Shown in pieces: positions 1-5,586 of a DNA stretch of 9,031 bases. The translations under genes and the position numbers were made by a program. The stretch covers positions 1 to 9,031 of the forward strand of contig CANGUS010000055.1 in assembly GCA_947457085.1 (NCBI GenBank). The letters are read 5' to 3'. Every line of letters begins with the position of its first letter. Within the stretch, counting starts at the first letter, position 1. The notes under the pieces are model-generated. The model was not told the origin of the DNA and made no database searches. It was given only the letters and a program-made list of their open reading frames with translations. This stretch comes from Bacteroidota bacterium. GTDB taxonomy: Bacteria; Bacteroidota; Bacteroidia; Chitinophagales; Chitinophagaceae.

Positions 1-1
1 A

Positions 2-223
2 GAAGCCGAAGAATATCATAAAGATGTGAATGGCGTTCGTTTGCAAGCAGGTGACAATGTCGTATTAATAAAAGACTTAAATGTAAAAGGTGGAGGATTT
101 ACCGCAAAAAGAGGAACAGCAGTTCGAAATATATCTTTAGACCAAAACAACCCTATTTATATTGAAGGTAAAGTAAATGGTCAAACGATTGTGATTATTA
201 CAGAGTATGTGAAGAAATCGTAG
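2..223 (+). CDS. phnA: PhnA/YjdM-type protein, C-terminal part (5' end outside window)
   Basis: The frame is open from base 2 to a TAG at 221-223, so this is the last 73 residues of a longer protein. A GTG at 26 is probably internal, because the frame continues upstream of it. The visible part matches the C-terminal domain of the PhnA/YjdM family: DVNG, then VIKDLNVKGG, AKRGTAVRNI and EGKVNGQTIVI, ending in YVKKS. It looks like a small beta-rich fold. Family members usually carry an N-terminal zinc ribbon, which would lie outside the window. The family was named after the phosphonate operon of E. coli, but its role is unsettled; it should not be confused with phosphonoacetate hydrolase, also called PhnA. 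It is the only + strand gene here and converges on the - strand cluster. Its stop codon lies inside a terminator stem. Confidence 0.85.
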   Translation, partial: EAEEYHKDVNGVRLQAGDNVVLIKDLNVKGGGFTAKRGTAVRNISLDQNNPIYIEGKVNGQTIVIITEYVKKS

Positions 224-252
224 GCTTCGAGAGCCTCAGCCTACGTGTTTTT
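219..252 (+). terminator. Intrinsic terminator 1 of phnA, overlapping its stop codon
   Basis: CGTAGGCT (219-226) and AGCCTACG (238-245) form a perfect 8-bp stem with an 11-base loop, followed by TGTTTTT. The phnA stop codon TAG (221-223) is in the left arm. AGGCT (222-226) can alternatively pair with AGCCT (232-236). Confidence 0.7.
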
Positions 253-255
253 GGA

Positions 256-305
256 GAACATCAATCTATGATTTGTATAAGTCTTTGATTGAGGTTCTTT
301 TTTTT
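256..305 (+). terminator. Intrinsic terminator 2 downstream of phnA
   Basis: GAACATCAATC (256-266) pairs with GATTGAGGTTC (287-297): 11 positions with one mismatch and a 20-base loop. Eight T residues follow (298-305), giving a typical rho-independent terminator on the + strand. The T-run abuts, and at 304-305 overlaps, the stop of the HAD stub on the other strand. Nothing comparable follows the stem on the - strand. Confidence 0.7.
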
Positions 306-402
306 AATGCAAAATAACCTCTTCACAACCTGGATTGGGCGCATAAATTAAGGGATAATAATGCTCGACCACCGTACCATCGAAATCAAGGAAGATTTGC
401 AT
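304..402 (-). pseudogene. Truncated HAD-superfamily hydrolase, N-terminal stub of 32 codons
   Basis: An ATG at 402-400 begins 6 bases after the stop of the LprI-like gene and opens a 32-codon frame that ends in TAA at 306-304. It starts MQIFLDFDGTVVEHYYP. The DFDGT block is HAD motif I: a nucleophilic Asp with a second Asp two residues later, followed by the TV of the family. A functional HAD enzyme needs about 130 or more residues and motifs II to IV, none of which follow. The next 80 bases, in every - strand frame, encode nothing resembling the missing part and consist of the phnA terminators. I read this as the start of a former last gene of the cluster, cut by a deletion or rearrangement at about 304. 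The leader (TAATTTTTTATG) is intact, so a short peptide could still be made. Confidence 0.68.
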
Positions 403-408
403 AAAAAA

Positions 409-1011
409 TTATTTTTCTTGAGAACTACGAATATCATTCCAAGAATAATCAAGTAATCTTTGTGTACCACCACAAACCTCCCCTTGAGGAGTTCCCATCA
501 ACCAAAGATTTAAATCACGTATTCTTTGATTAATTAAAGTTGTTCGATAATCTGTTTCACACATCATGCTAGCAGAACCTCCAAGTTCATCTTTAGGATA
601 TTTTAACTCTACCAAACTTTCATAATAAGCTAACCAATTTTTTTGGGAAAATTCTAACGATTTAAAAAATGAAATCTTTTGTTTTTCTTCCGAAAACACA
701 TCTTTTTGGTTGTAAAGTATGTTAATACTATCCAATATGATATTCATTCTTTTCCATGCTCTTTTGTAATTACTACCCTCCTCTTCATTCATTTCTGCCT
801 GGCTTCCTTCTCCAGTAAAAGATATTTCATCATAACCCAAACGACCATAATCAGGTTCGTAATATTTAATGTCATCCATATCTTCTTCCGCTACAATTTC
901 TTCTTTACTTTTAGTGACATTGTTATTGGATGGTTTACAGGATTGCATAAAAATTAACACACCTAAAAACAAGAAATTTAATCTATTCATTCTTTTATTT
1001 TTATTATTCAT
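409..1011 (-). CDS. LprI-like lipoprotein (possible lysozyme inhibitor), copy A
   Basis: This 200-residue protein has an SPII signal with lipobox FMQSC (Cys25), so it should be a lipidated envelope protein. After an acidic linker (about 37-80), residues 85-170 resemble the LprI/DUF1311 domain: an amphipathic helix with SQKNWLAYYES, a GGSA turn (144-147), a Cys (151) and a final helix with LINQRIRDLNLWL. M. tuberculosis LprI, which gives the family its name, is a lysozyme-inhibiting lipoprotein; activity here is inferred only. A C-terminal extension with a second Cys (180) could pair with Cys151. The first ATG overlaps the stop of the upstream gene by 8 bases. The ATG at 990-988 (Met8, MNRLNF) gives a shorter signal peptide and no overlap, and is an equally good start. 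It probably forms an operon with the XAC2610-like gene. The closest relative in the window is the 165-residue lipoprotein at 2851-3348. Confidence 0.6.
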   Translation of the reverse strand: MNNKNKRMNRLNFLFLGVLIFMQSCKPSNNNVTKSKEEIVAEEDMDDIKYYEPDYGRLGYDEISFTGEGSQAEMNEEEGSNYKRAWKRMNIILDSINILYNQKDVFSEEKQKISFFKSLEFSQKNWLAYYESLVELKYPKDELGGSASMMCETDYRTTLINQRIRDLNLWLMGTPQGEVCGGTQRLLDYSWNDIRSSQEK

Positions 1012-1690
1012 AACAATCAGATTTAAAACTTATCGACTTTAAAAGTTTTTTATGAACCATTTTTGTCAACGTAGTTTTTGTTCCTTTTTTATTATTTTTC
1101 ACATAAGACTCCACAATTTTTCCATGGTCAAAAACCAATTTTGAATTTACAAAACGATAATAATTCCAGGTTTCCTTTTCTAATCCTATTCGATAATGGC
1201 TTATGACGAATTGTTTAACAGTATCAATAAATCCAGCTTTATCATCAAGTTCTACATTTTTTTCAAATTTTTGATTTTTAGGATTAAACAACCAAATTGA
1301 ATACCACCTATTTCCTGTAGCTCCTGAGCTGGTCAAACTACTTAAATCTTTATACCCATCAAAGTTCCAATCAGTAAATTTCAAACTTGAACAAGTATTA
1401 TTGTGATTTAGTGTCTGTACTTTTTGATTATCTCTATAAATATCTATAGTCTTTAAAGTCAAGTCTTCGAGATGTGAAACCACCTTGAATTCAATGTGAA
1501 TTTTTGGATAGTTAATATACATAGGTGGTATTTCATCCAAAGCAAATTGAGCATCATCAGGATAAGCCATCACCAAATCAGTTGTATCTTCAATCACCAA
1601 TGGTTGTTTCTTTGTTGGAATAGGTGCATTTTGTTTACAAGATAGCATTAAAATGAATCCAAAGATTAACACAAAATAGAAGTTTTTCAT
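1004..1690 (-). CDS. XAC2610-like lipoprotein (candidate immunity protein)
   Basis: This 228-residue protein has a signal peptide and lipobox LMLSC (Cys18). The core, about residues 65-195, matches XAC2610-related proteins: a beta-strand region, then a Ca-binding-type loop DWNFDGYKD (107-115, with Asp/Asn at 107, 109, 111 and 115), SGATGN (122-127), a YSIWLFNPKNQKFE strand pair, and a later segment with YRFVNSKLVFDHGKIV. Xanthomonas XAC2610 is a periplasmic lipoprotein that blocks a type IV-secreted peptidoglycan hydrolase. The family link is from established knowledge; the same role here is inferred. The gene starts just downstream of a palindromic intergenic repeat and overlaps the next gene, suggesting a two-gene unit that once extended into the HAD stub. 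The C-terminal tail (196-228) is Lys-rich and lies outside the family core. Confidence 0.65.
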   Translation of the reverse strand: MKNFYFVLIFGFILMLSCKQNAPIPTKKQPLVIEDTTDLVMAYPDDAQFALDEIPPMYINYPKIHIEFKVVSHLEDLTLKTIDIYRDNQKVQTLNHNNTCSSLKFTDWNFDGYKDLSSLTSSGATGNRWYSIWLFNPKNQKFEKNVELDDKAGFIDTVKQFVISHYRIGLEKETWNYYRFVNSKLVFDHGKIVESYVKNNKKGTKTTLTKMVHKKLLKSISFKSDCYE

Positions 1691-1735
1691 ATTAGATTTA
1701 GTTTATAAAACTGAAATACAAATAATTAATTTTTT

Positions 1736-1815
1736 CACCTCCTCCCTTAAGGGAGGATTGAGGAGGGTGACTTTTTTATCAAATCACCTCAATTGATCCC
1801 TCCTCAAGGAGGGAA
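1736..1815. repeat. REP-like GC-rich palindromic pair
   Basis: Element 1 contains the perfect 18-base palindrome TCCTCCCTTAAGGGAGGA (1740-1757), enclosed by TCACC(1736-1740)/GGTGA(1766-1770) arms. Element 2 is TCCCTCC (1797-1803), loop TCAA, GGAGGGA (1808-1814). Read on opposite strands, the two share a TCACC...TCAAT...CCTCC...GGAGG layout, so they look like head-to-head copies. The surroundings are very AT-rich, so the GC-rich block stands out. A CTTTTTTA run after element 1 could give + strand termination. It separates the 1883-4637 gene run from the 409-1690 pair. Confidence 0.7.
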
Positions 1816-1882
1816 ACTCACATTAAACATCTTAATTTCAAATTAATGTATAATTAAAAATTTATTTTATTTGTAAATATTT

Positions 1883-2251
1883 CTATCTAATTAAAATCAA
1901 ATAAAAAAGACAAAAATAAATCAACAACGGAACCACTACACAAATCCAAACAGATGTTTTATAGTAGTTACTACCAAAACGATTAAAATAATTCAAAAAG
2001 TGAACCGATTTTAAAAACAACGAATCAGCATATAACTTGAAATTTGTACAGCCAACACGGAATCCTACTATAAAAGTAATGAAAAGCAATGTACAAAAGT
2101 AGGAATCATAATAAACATCAATGAGTATAGCCCAAGTTAAGGGAACAACGAAAAAATAAACGATGACATTTATCTCATTATACGTAAGATTTAACTTTCG
2201 CGCCAATATATGAAGCTGATTAGCAACAAATTTAAAAATTAGATTAATCAT
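1883..2251 (-). CDS. Small three-helix inner-membrane protein
   Basis: This 122-residue protein has no cleavable signal. It opens with an amphipathic segment (MINLIFKFVANQLHILARKL) and NLTYNEINVIVYF, followed by three likely membrane helices at about residues 27-46, 51-66 and 99-120. A polar loop with VHFLNYFNRFGSNYY lies before the last helix. It resembles a small membrane protein seen repeatedly in Bacteroidetes accessory regions, but I know of no assigned function. It follows the CHAP lipoprotein gene by 24 bases in the same direction and ends the run of closely packed genes. That position makes it a candidate partner or immunity factor for the CHAP protein, by context only. No terminator is evident directly after its stop apart from the palindromic repeat further on. 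Confidence 0.75.
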   Translation of the reverse strand: MINLIFKFVANQLHILARKLNLTYNEINVIVYFFVVPLTWAILIDVYYDSYFCTLLFITFIVGFRVGCTNFKLYADSLFLKSVHFLNYFNRFGSNYYKTSVWICVVVPLLIYFCLFYLILIR

Positions 2252-2275
2252 AGAATTTAATAAAATTATATAATA

Positions 2276-2851
2276 TTAATCATACCTCAACCATCCCAAC
2301 ATTCGGTCATTTTGAACTACATATTTACCGCTTTGTTTCAACAAAGTAAATGTTTCTCGAGTACTTGTGCCACAATTTTGTTGAATTACTTCTATTTCAG
2401 AATCTGTGACCTTACTAACAATAGCAACATGACCAAATTCATTAAAAATACTTCCATCAAAAACCACTAAATCTCCTTTCTTAGGAACGCTCCTACTCGG
2501 ATTTTTAAATTGCACCAAACCTCTATCTACATTTAACTCTCCATCTTTTAAACGGGAATTGAAAAAATCTTTCGCATTTCCATAGGAATTTGGCATTTCA
2601 TGTTGGTATCTTTCATAATAATACCTTTTTACAAATTCAACACATTGATACTTTAAACCTATGTTGTACCCACTTTTCGTAGTATTTCTTCCCGAGGATA
2701 CATTTGATATGCCATCGTTATAAAATACAATCACATTGTCCAAGGAATCAATCTTATCTCCATGTTCAACAGAAGCAGTTCCGATTTGATTTTTACAGGA
2801 AAATAATATGCTAAGGCATAAAATAACTTGGAATGATTTAACCTTAAACAT
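2276..2851 (-). CDS. CHAP-domain lipoprotein (cysteine amidase/peptidase)
   Basis: This 191-residue protein has a signal peptide with lipobox LFSC (Cys19). A CHAP/NlpC-P60-type cysteine hydrolase domain covers about 55-190. The catalytic Cys70 is in KYQCVEFVKRYYYER, followed by PKKGDLVVFDG (123-133), FGHVAIVSKV with His141, and IEVIQQN with Asn159 as the probable third residue. The YQCVEF/GHVAIV/QQN spacing resembles the amidase half of glutathionylspermidine synthetase as well as peptidoglycan-cleaving CHAP enzymes. Together with the lipid anchor this suggests amide-bond cleavage in peptidoglycan outside the cytoplasm; the substrate is not visible. All catalytic residues are present, so it is probably active. 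Its ATG shares one base with the stop of the upstream LprI-like gene (TAATG), implying translational coupling. The three-helix membrane protein follows 24 bases later. Confidence 0.86.
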   Translation of the reverse strand: MFKVKSFQVILCLSILFSCKNQIGTASVEHGDKIDSLDNVIVFYNDGISNVSSGRNTTKSGYNIGLKYQCVEFVKRYYYERYQHEMPNSYGNAKDFFNSRLKDGELNVDRGLVQFKNPSRSVPKKGDLVVFDGSIFNEFGHVAIVSKVTDSEIEVIQQNCGTSTRETFTLLKQSGKYVVQNDRMLGWLRYD

Positions 2852-3348
2852 TATTTGAGCAACTCTTTCAATTCTACAATGCGATTTTTAATCAATAAAG
2901 CTTGAAATTCCATTTTAGCATTATCTGTACCTGAACCTCCAAAACCACTTATACTGGGTGTATTTATATTACTCACGGATTCATAATACCGTTGAAAAGC
3001 TTCTTCTGATTCACGTAGATTTTTTTGAATATACGCTTTGTATTCTGATGCATCGTAAGCTCCTTCAGGATCCATGGACCAACGTTGTTTACATTTATTT
3101 CTCAAACTATCTTGTAATACTTCCATCCTATTAGTCAAGCGTTTCAAATTCGTTTCTGCTACATACCCATAATCTACTGTAAAGCCATTCTCAGGTTTTA
3201 CCAATAAATTTACATTAGTCAACGAATCATACACCTCATCGATTTTAGGTTTATCGACTTGTTTTTTACTTGTTGGTTTCGGCATAGATTGCTGACAAGA
3301 TCCAAAAATGAATGCTGTAACAAATAAGATGGAAATATAATTTTGCAT
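2851..3348 (-). CDS. LprI-like lipoprotein, copy B
   Basis: This 165-residue protein has a short signal peptide and lipobox FGSC (Cys18), then a Pro/Lys-rich linker. The helical part (about 65-165) resembles LprI/DUF1311: a helix with NRMEVLQDSLRNKCKQRW, a second with AYIQKNLRESEEAFQRYYES (105-124), a Gly-rich turn GFGGSG (135-140) and a final helix LLIKNRIVELKELL. The YYES, GGS and LI..RI..L blocks have nearly the same spacing as in the lipoprotein at 409-1011, so the two are probably distant paralogues. Lysozyme inhibition is inferred from the family only, and this copy is the more divergent. It begins 8 bases after the vWA stop and its stop overlaps the CHAP start by one base, so it is probably made together with the CHAP protein. 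A lone Cys85 has no obvious partner. Confidence 0.5.
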   Translation of the reverse strand: MQNYISILFVTAFIFGSCQQSMPKPTSKKQVDKPKIDEVYDSLTNVNLLVKPENGFTVDYGYVAETNLKRLTNRMEVLQDSLRNKCKQRWSMDPEGAYDASEYKAYIQKNLRESEEAFQRYYESVSNINTPSISGFGGSGTDNAKMEFQALLIKNRIVELKELLK

Positions 3349-3356
3349 AAGGTTAA

Positions 3357-4001
3357 CTAATCTACATTATCATAATAACTTGACTTCATAAAATCGGAAG
3401 AATCAATCATACGTTTAAAAAATCCAGCTCTCGCTTTTGTCTCTTTCTTAAACATTTCCTCAACTCCATCATCATCGGCACTAAAAGCCATTGTATTTGA
3501 AATTGAAATTGCAGTAGCGGTATTTACCACATCGTGATTTGCACCAATATAAGTAAAAGTCCAGTTTGTTTCTTTCAATTCATCCACTACTTTTTTAATA
3601 GCAGCTTGATTAAATTCTTCAGAAGCATTTTCTTCCCCATCAGTTAAAATAGTTACTAGCACATGATACTCTTCTTTTTTGAAATCTCTCAATGCTTTTT
3701 TTAAGTGATTCACCGAAAGTCCAATCGCATCAAACAAAGGTGTCATTGCATCTGGCTCAAATTGCTCGTAGCTGATTTTCTCTAATTTCGACACATCTGC
3801 TCTGTCTAACTTTGATTTAACACCAAGCGAATTGAATGTCACCAACGATACAAAATGTTCTTGCTCGGGTTGTTGTATTGCAGTCCCTTTGATTGAACCT
3901 ACTAACTCATTAAATCCGTTCACGATCGATTTGTGAATTTCTGACATCGAACCACTTTCATCTAAAATGATAAGATTGAAAATTTGTTTTTGATTTTTCA
4001 T
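3357..4001 (-). CDS. von Willebrand factor A domain protein with intact MIDAS
   Basis: This 214-residue protein is essentially one vWA domain. The metal-ion-dependent adhesion site is complete: DESGSMS (Asp14, Ser16, Ser18), Thr87 in AMTPLFD, and Asp121 in ILTDGEEN. Alternating beta strands and helices (NLIILDES, EHFVSLVTF, YHVLVTIL, WTFTYIG) give the Rossmann-like core. There is no signal peptide or membrane helix, so it is probably cytoplasmic, unlike most neighbours. vWA domains of this kind bind partner proteins through Mg2+; the partner cannot be read from the sequence. The C-terminal 40 residues (EEMFKKETKARAGFFKRM and following) are charged and helical. It sits 16 bases after the DUF6567-like gene and 8 bases before the LprI-like gene, well inside the tight gene run. 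No ATPase of the MoxR type, a frequent vWA partner, is visible in the window. Confidence 0.9.
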   Translation of the reverse strand: MKNQKQIFNLIILDESGSMSEIHKSIVNGFNELVGSIKGTAIQQPEQEHFVSLVTFNSLGVKSKLDRADVSKLEKISYEQFEPDAMTPLFDAIGLSVNHLKKALRDFKKEEYHVLVTILTDGEENASEEFNQAAIKKVVDELKETNWTFTYIGANHDVVNTATAISISNTMAFSADDDGVEEMFKKETKARAGFFKRMIDSSDFMKSSYYDNVD

Positions 4002-4017
4002 TTTGCTTTTATTAGTT

Positions 4018-4371
4018 TTATTTATACTCTATATTATCTGCTGTCATCGTGCAACGATTAGAAATAACTAATGGATAAATAATTGTTCTCTTCCATCCAA
4101 TTGTGATGTTCACTAACGTTTGGTTATCCTTAATCTTATTTTGTGTCATTAAATTTTGTTTCGCTTCAGCTACTAATTCATCTTTGGACAATCCACCAAT
4201 ACCAAGTATATAATGTGTTGCCGACGTACCACTCACATTTCGTTTCACATAATTGAAATTATTGGACTGAATAACTGCTGAATTTTGTATCATTCCCGTG
4301 TGAAATGCACACGATCCAAAACTTACAATAATACTTGCAAAAAGTAGATTTCTAAAAATTATTTTTTTCAT
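4018..4371 (-). CDS. DUF6567/TRL-like small lipoprotein
   Basis: This 117-residue protein has an SPII signal with lipobox FGSC (Cys21). The mature part contains NFNYVKRNVSGTS, then YILGIGGLSKDELVAEAKQNL (about 54-74), an NQTLVNITIGWKRT strand, and the closing CTMTADNIEY. This pattern fits the Bacteroidetes family DUF6567, related to TRL-like lipoproteins, whose function is unknown. The protein should sit in the periplasm or outer membrane. It lies between the 79-residue gene (26 bases upstream) and the vWA gene (16 bases downstream), with no room for separate promoters, so co-transcription is likely. Length and domain content look complete. Confidence 0.62.
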   Translation of the reverse strand: MKKIIFRNLLFASIIVSFGSCAFHTGMIQNSAVIQSNNFNYVKRNVSGTSATHYILGIGGLSKDELVAEAKQNLMTQNKIKDNQTLVNITIGWKRTIIYPLVISNRCTMTADNIEYK

Positions 4372-4397
4372 TGTGATAGTTTTTTGATGATTCGTAA

Positions 4398-4637
4398 TTA
4401 ATTATTTCCATAAAAAGTTGTCAAACAACTTACATTGTAATGCCACCCTGCTTTAAACCGATCACTCGCATTAAATGGTAACCATTTACGATCATCGCAA
4501 ACTATATTTTTTGCATCCTCGTAGTTTGTCCCTGTGTCATTAGGCATAACACCAAATCTACGCTTGTACGTCCATATAGACATATACTCGCTATCACCTT
4601 CTCTGTAGTGACCTTCTCCTAAAAATTCTAAACTCAT
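4398..4637 (-). CDS. Conserved-looking 79-residue protein of unknown function
   Basis: I do not recognise this family. The protein is short, soluble and rich in aromatic and charged residues: HYREGDSEYMSIWTYKRRFG, then GTNYEDAKNIVCDDRKWLPF and SDRFKAGWHYNVSCLTTFYG. There are two Cys residues, no signal peptide and no membrane helix. The dense aromatic/Gly pattern is typical of a compact folded domain and not of a spurious frame. The start ATG (4637-4635) lies 28 bases below a TAATTTTG box (4672-4665), so it may be the first gene of the 4637-1883 transcript. It could also be a detached domain of a longer protein, since nothing in the sequence excludes that. Confidence 0.6.
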   Translation of the reverse strand: MSLEFLGEGHYREGDSEYMSIWTYKRRFGVMPNDTGTNYEDAKNIVCDDRKWLPFNASDRFKAGWHYNVSCLTTFYGNN

Positions 4638-4664
4638 AATTTAAATTTTAATAAATGAATAGGT

Positions 4665-4672
4665 CAAAATTA
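4665..4672 (-). promoter_or_regulatory. Candidate Bacteroidetes -7 box for the 4637-1883 gene run
   Basis: On the - strand this reads TAATTTTG, an exact match to TAnnTTTG, 28 bases before the ATG of the 79-residue gene. No TTG/TTTG -33 element lies at the usual 17-23 base spacing, so the call is weak. Confidence 0.3.
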
Positions 4673-4715
4673 TTGAAGGTTCTAGCACCTAATTTGATTC
4701 CGCAACCTTGTTTTT

Positions 4716-5495
4716 TTAATCAAATTTGATTTTATCTATCGGTAACGAAATTTTATATTCTTCTGAAATTGATTTAGATATAAAATAATGTTTCGCTAAT
4801 TTCTCACCCAATAAGTCAATAAATTGTTTTTTAATCTTTGAAATTTTCTCATCAAATGATTTACCTGAGTTATCCGTCAAAGAGGAAAGACTATGTCTTA
4901 CTTTTTCTAAATCTGATTTATTGGTTATTTGCGTATAAATAGCAGTCAATTCATCGATATAATCGATCAAATCAGTTCGTTTTACCCCTTCTGGGTGTTT
5001 TAAATAAAACAAATACAAGGTTTTCATTAAAGGCTCCAACAAAACCTCGGTAAAGTATTCGTTTAATACAATTTGTTTGTAATCTTTTGTAACATGTATT
5101 TCACTCAACTGCAAAGTAGGAATGTGGAAATGCTTAAACCAACCTCGTCTTCGATCAACTGGGGTAAGATTACCGGAATAAATATCAATCAATAAACGCT
5201 TCAACAAAATAGATGGTGTTCCATACATTGATTTATATTTTTCAGAGGTTAAATACAAACCATCTGCTTTCCCTTCCAATACCTCATCCAATGAAAAAGT
5301 ATATCGTTTTTCTTCCGTAAACCAATAATATGCAGGCTCCTCTTCAATATAACCATCTCCTATAAAATTATGTTCCACAAAATTGATGAAGTTTTTAAAG
5401 GCAAAAAAGGACTGACCTACATACTCGTAAGAAACATATACTCTTCCCCAAGTACGTTCTTGATAGGTGGTGATGTGAATGGAGGTTATTTGCAT
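4716..5495 (-). CDS. Unrecognised 259-residue protein with helical C-terminal domain
   Basis: I cannot assign a function. Residues 1-125 are beta-rich and aromatic (GRVYVSYEYVGQSFFAF, EEPAYYWFTEEKRYTFSLDE, TPVDRRRGWFKHF). Residues 153-238 are helical and look like a defined module: LEPLMKTLYLFYLKHPEGV, TDLIDYIDELTAIYTQITN, VRHSLSSLTDNS, FDEKISKIKKQFIDLLGEKL and KHYFI. The LYLFYLKHPEG...DLIDYIDELTAIY pattern recalls a C-terminal domain I associate with uncharacterised Bacteroidetes proteins; it has the look of a winged-helix-like element, but no clear DNA-binding helix can be shown. There is no signal peptide, so it is probably cytoplasmic. It is 78 bases upstream of the 79-residue gene and 91 bases downstream of the small membrane-protein pair, so it may have its own promoter (5506-5535). 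A regulator of the downstream genes is possible but unproven. Confidence 0.6.
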   Translation of the reverse strand: MQITSIHITTYQERTWGRVYVSYEYVGQSFFAFKNFINFVEHNFIGDGYIEEEPAYYWFTEEKRYTFSLDEVLEGKADGLYLTSEKYKSMYGTPSILLKRLLIDIYSGNLTPVDRRRGWFKHFHIPTLQLSEIHVTKDYKQIVLNEYFTEVLLEPLMKTLYLFYLKHPEGVKRTDLIDYIDELTAIYTQITNKSDLEKVRHSLSSLTDNSGKSFDEKISKIKKQFIDLLGEKLAKHYFISKSISEEYKISLPIDKIKFD

Positions 5496-5505
5496 GGTAG
5501 AATGT

Positions 5506-5535
5506 CAAAATTTATTAGTTATTGATGAAACTCAA
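5506..5535 (-). promoter_or_regulatory. Candidate promoter of the 259-residue protein gene
   Basis: On the - strand a TTG (5535-5533) is followed after 18 bases by TAAATTTTG (5514-5506), one base longer than the TAnnTTTG consensus, 10 bases before the ATG. The short leader and imperfect box make this tentative. Confidence 0.25.
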
Positions 5536-5586
5536 TTGTAACAGGAAATATTCAGTTTTCAATATTATCCTTCTTGCTCTTTCTGA

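Noticed and set aside
304..402. HAD frame as a complete functional enzyme
   Set aside because: Only motif I is present; 32 residues cannot form the HAD fold and no continuation was found in other frames downstream.
679..957. 92-codon open frame on the + strand
   Set aside because: It lies wholly inside the LprI-like gene on the other strand and encodes a low-complexity Phe/Ile-rich peptide typical of antisense reading of AT-rich coding DNA.
4676..4717. Inverted repeat AAGGTT/AACCTT followed by GTTTTTTT on the + strand
   Set aside because: Only 6 bp with a 22-base loop, no + strand gene to terminate, and the T-run simply overlaps the 3' end of the 259-residue gene.
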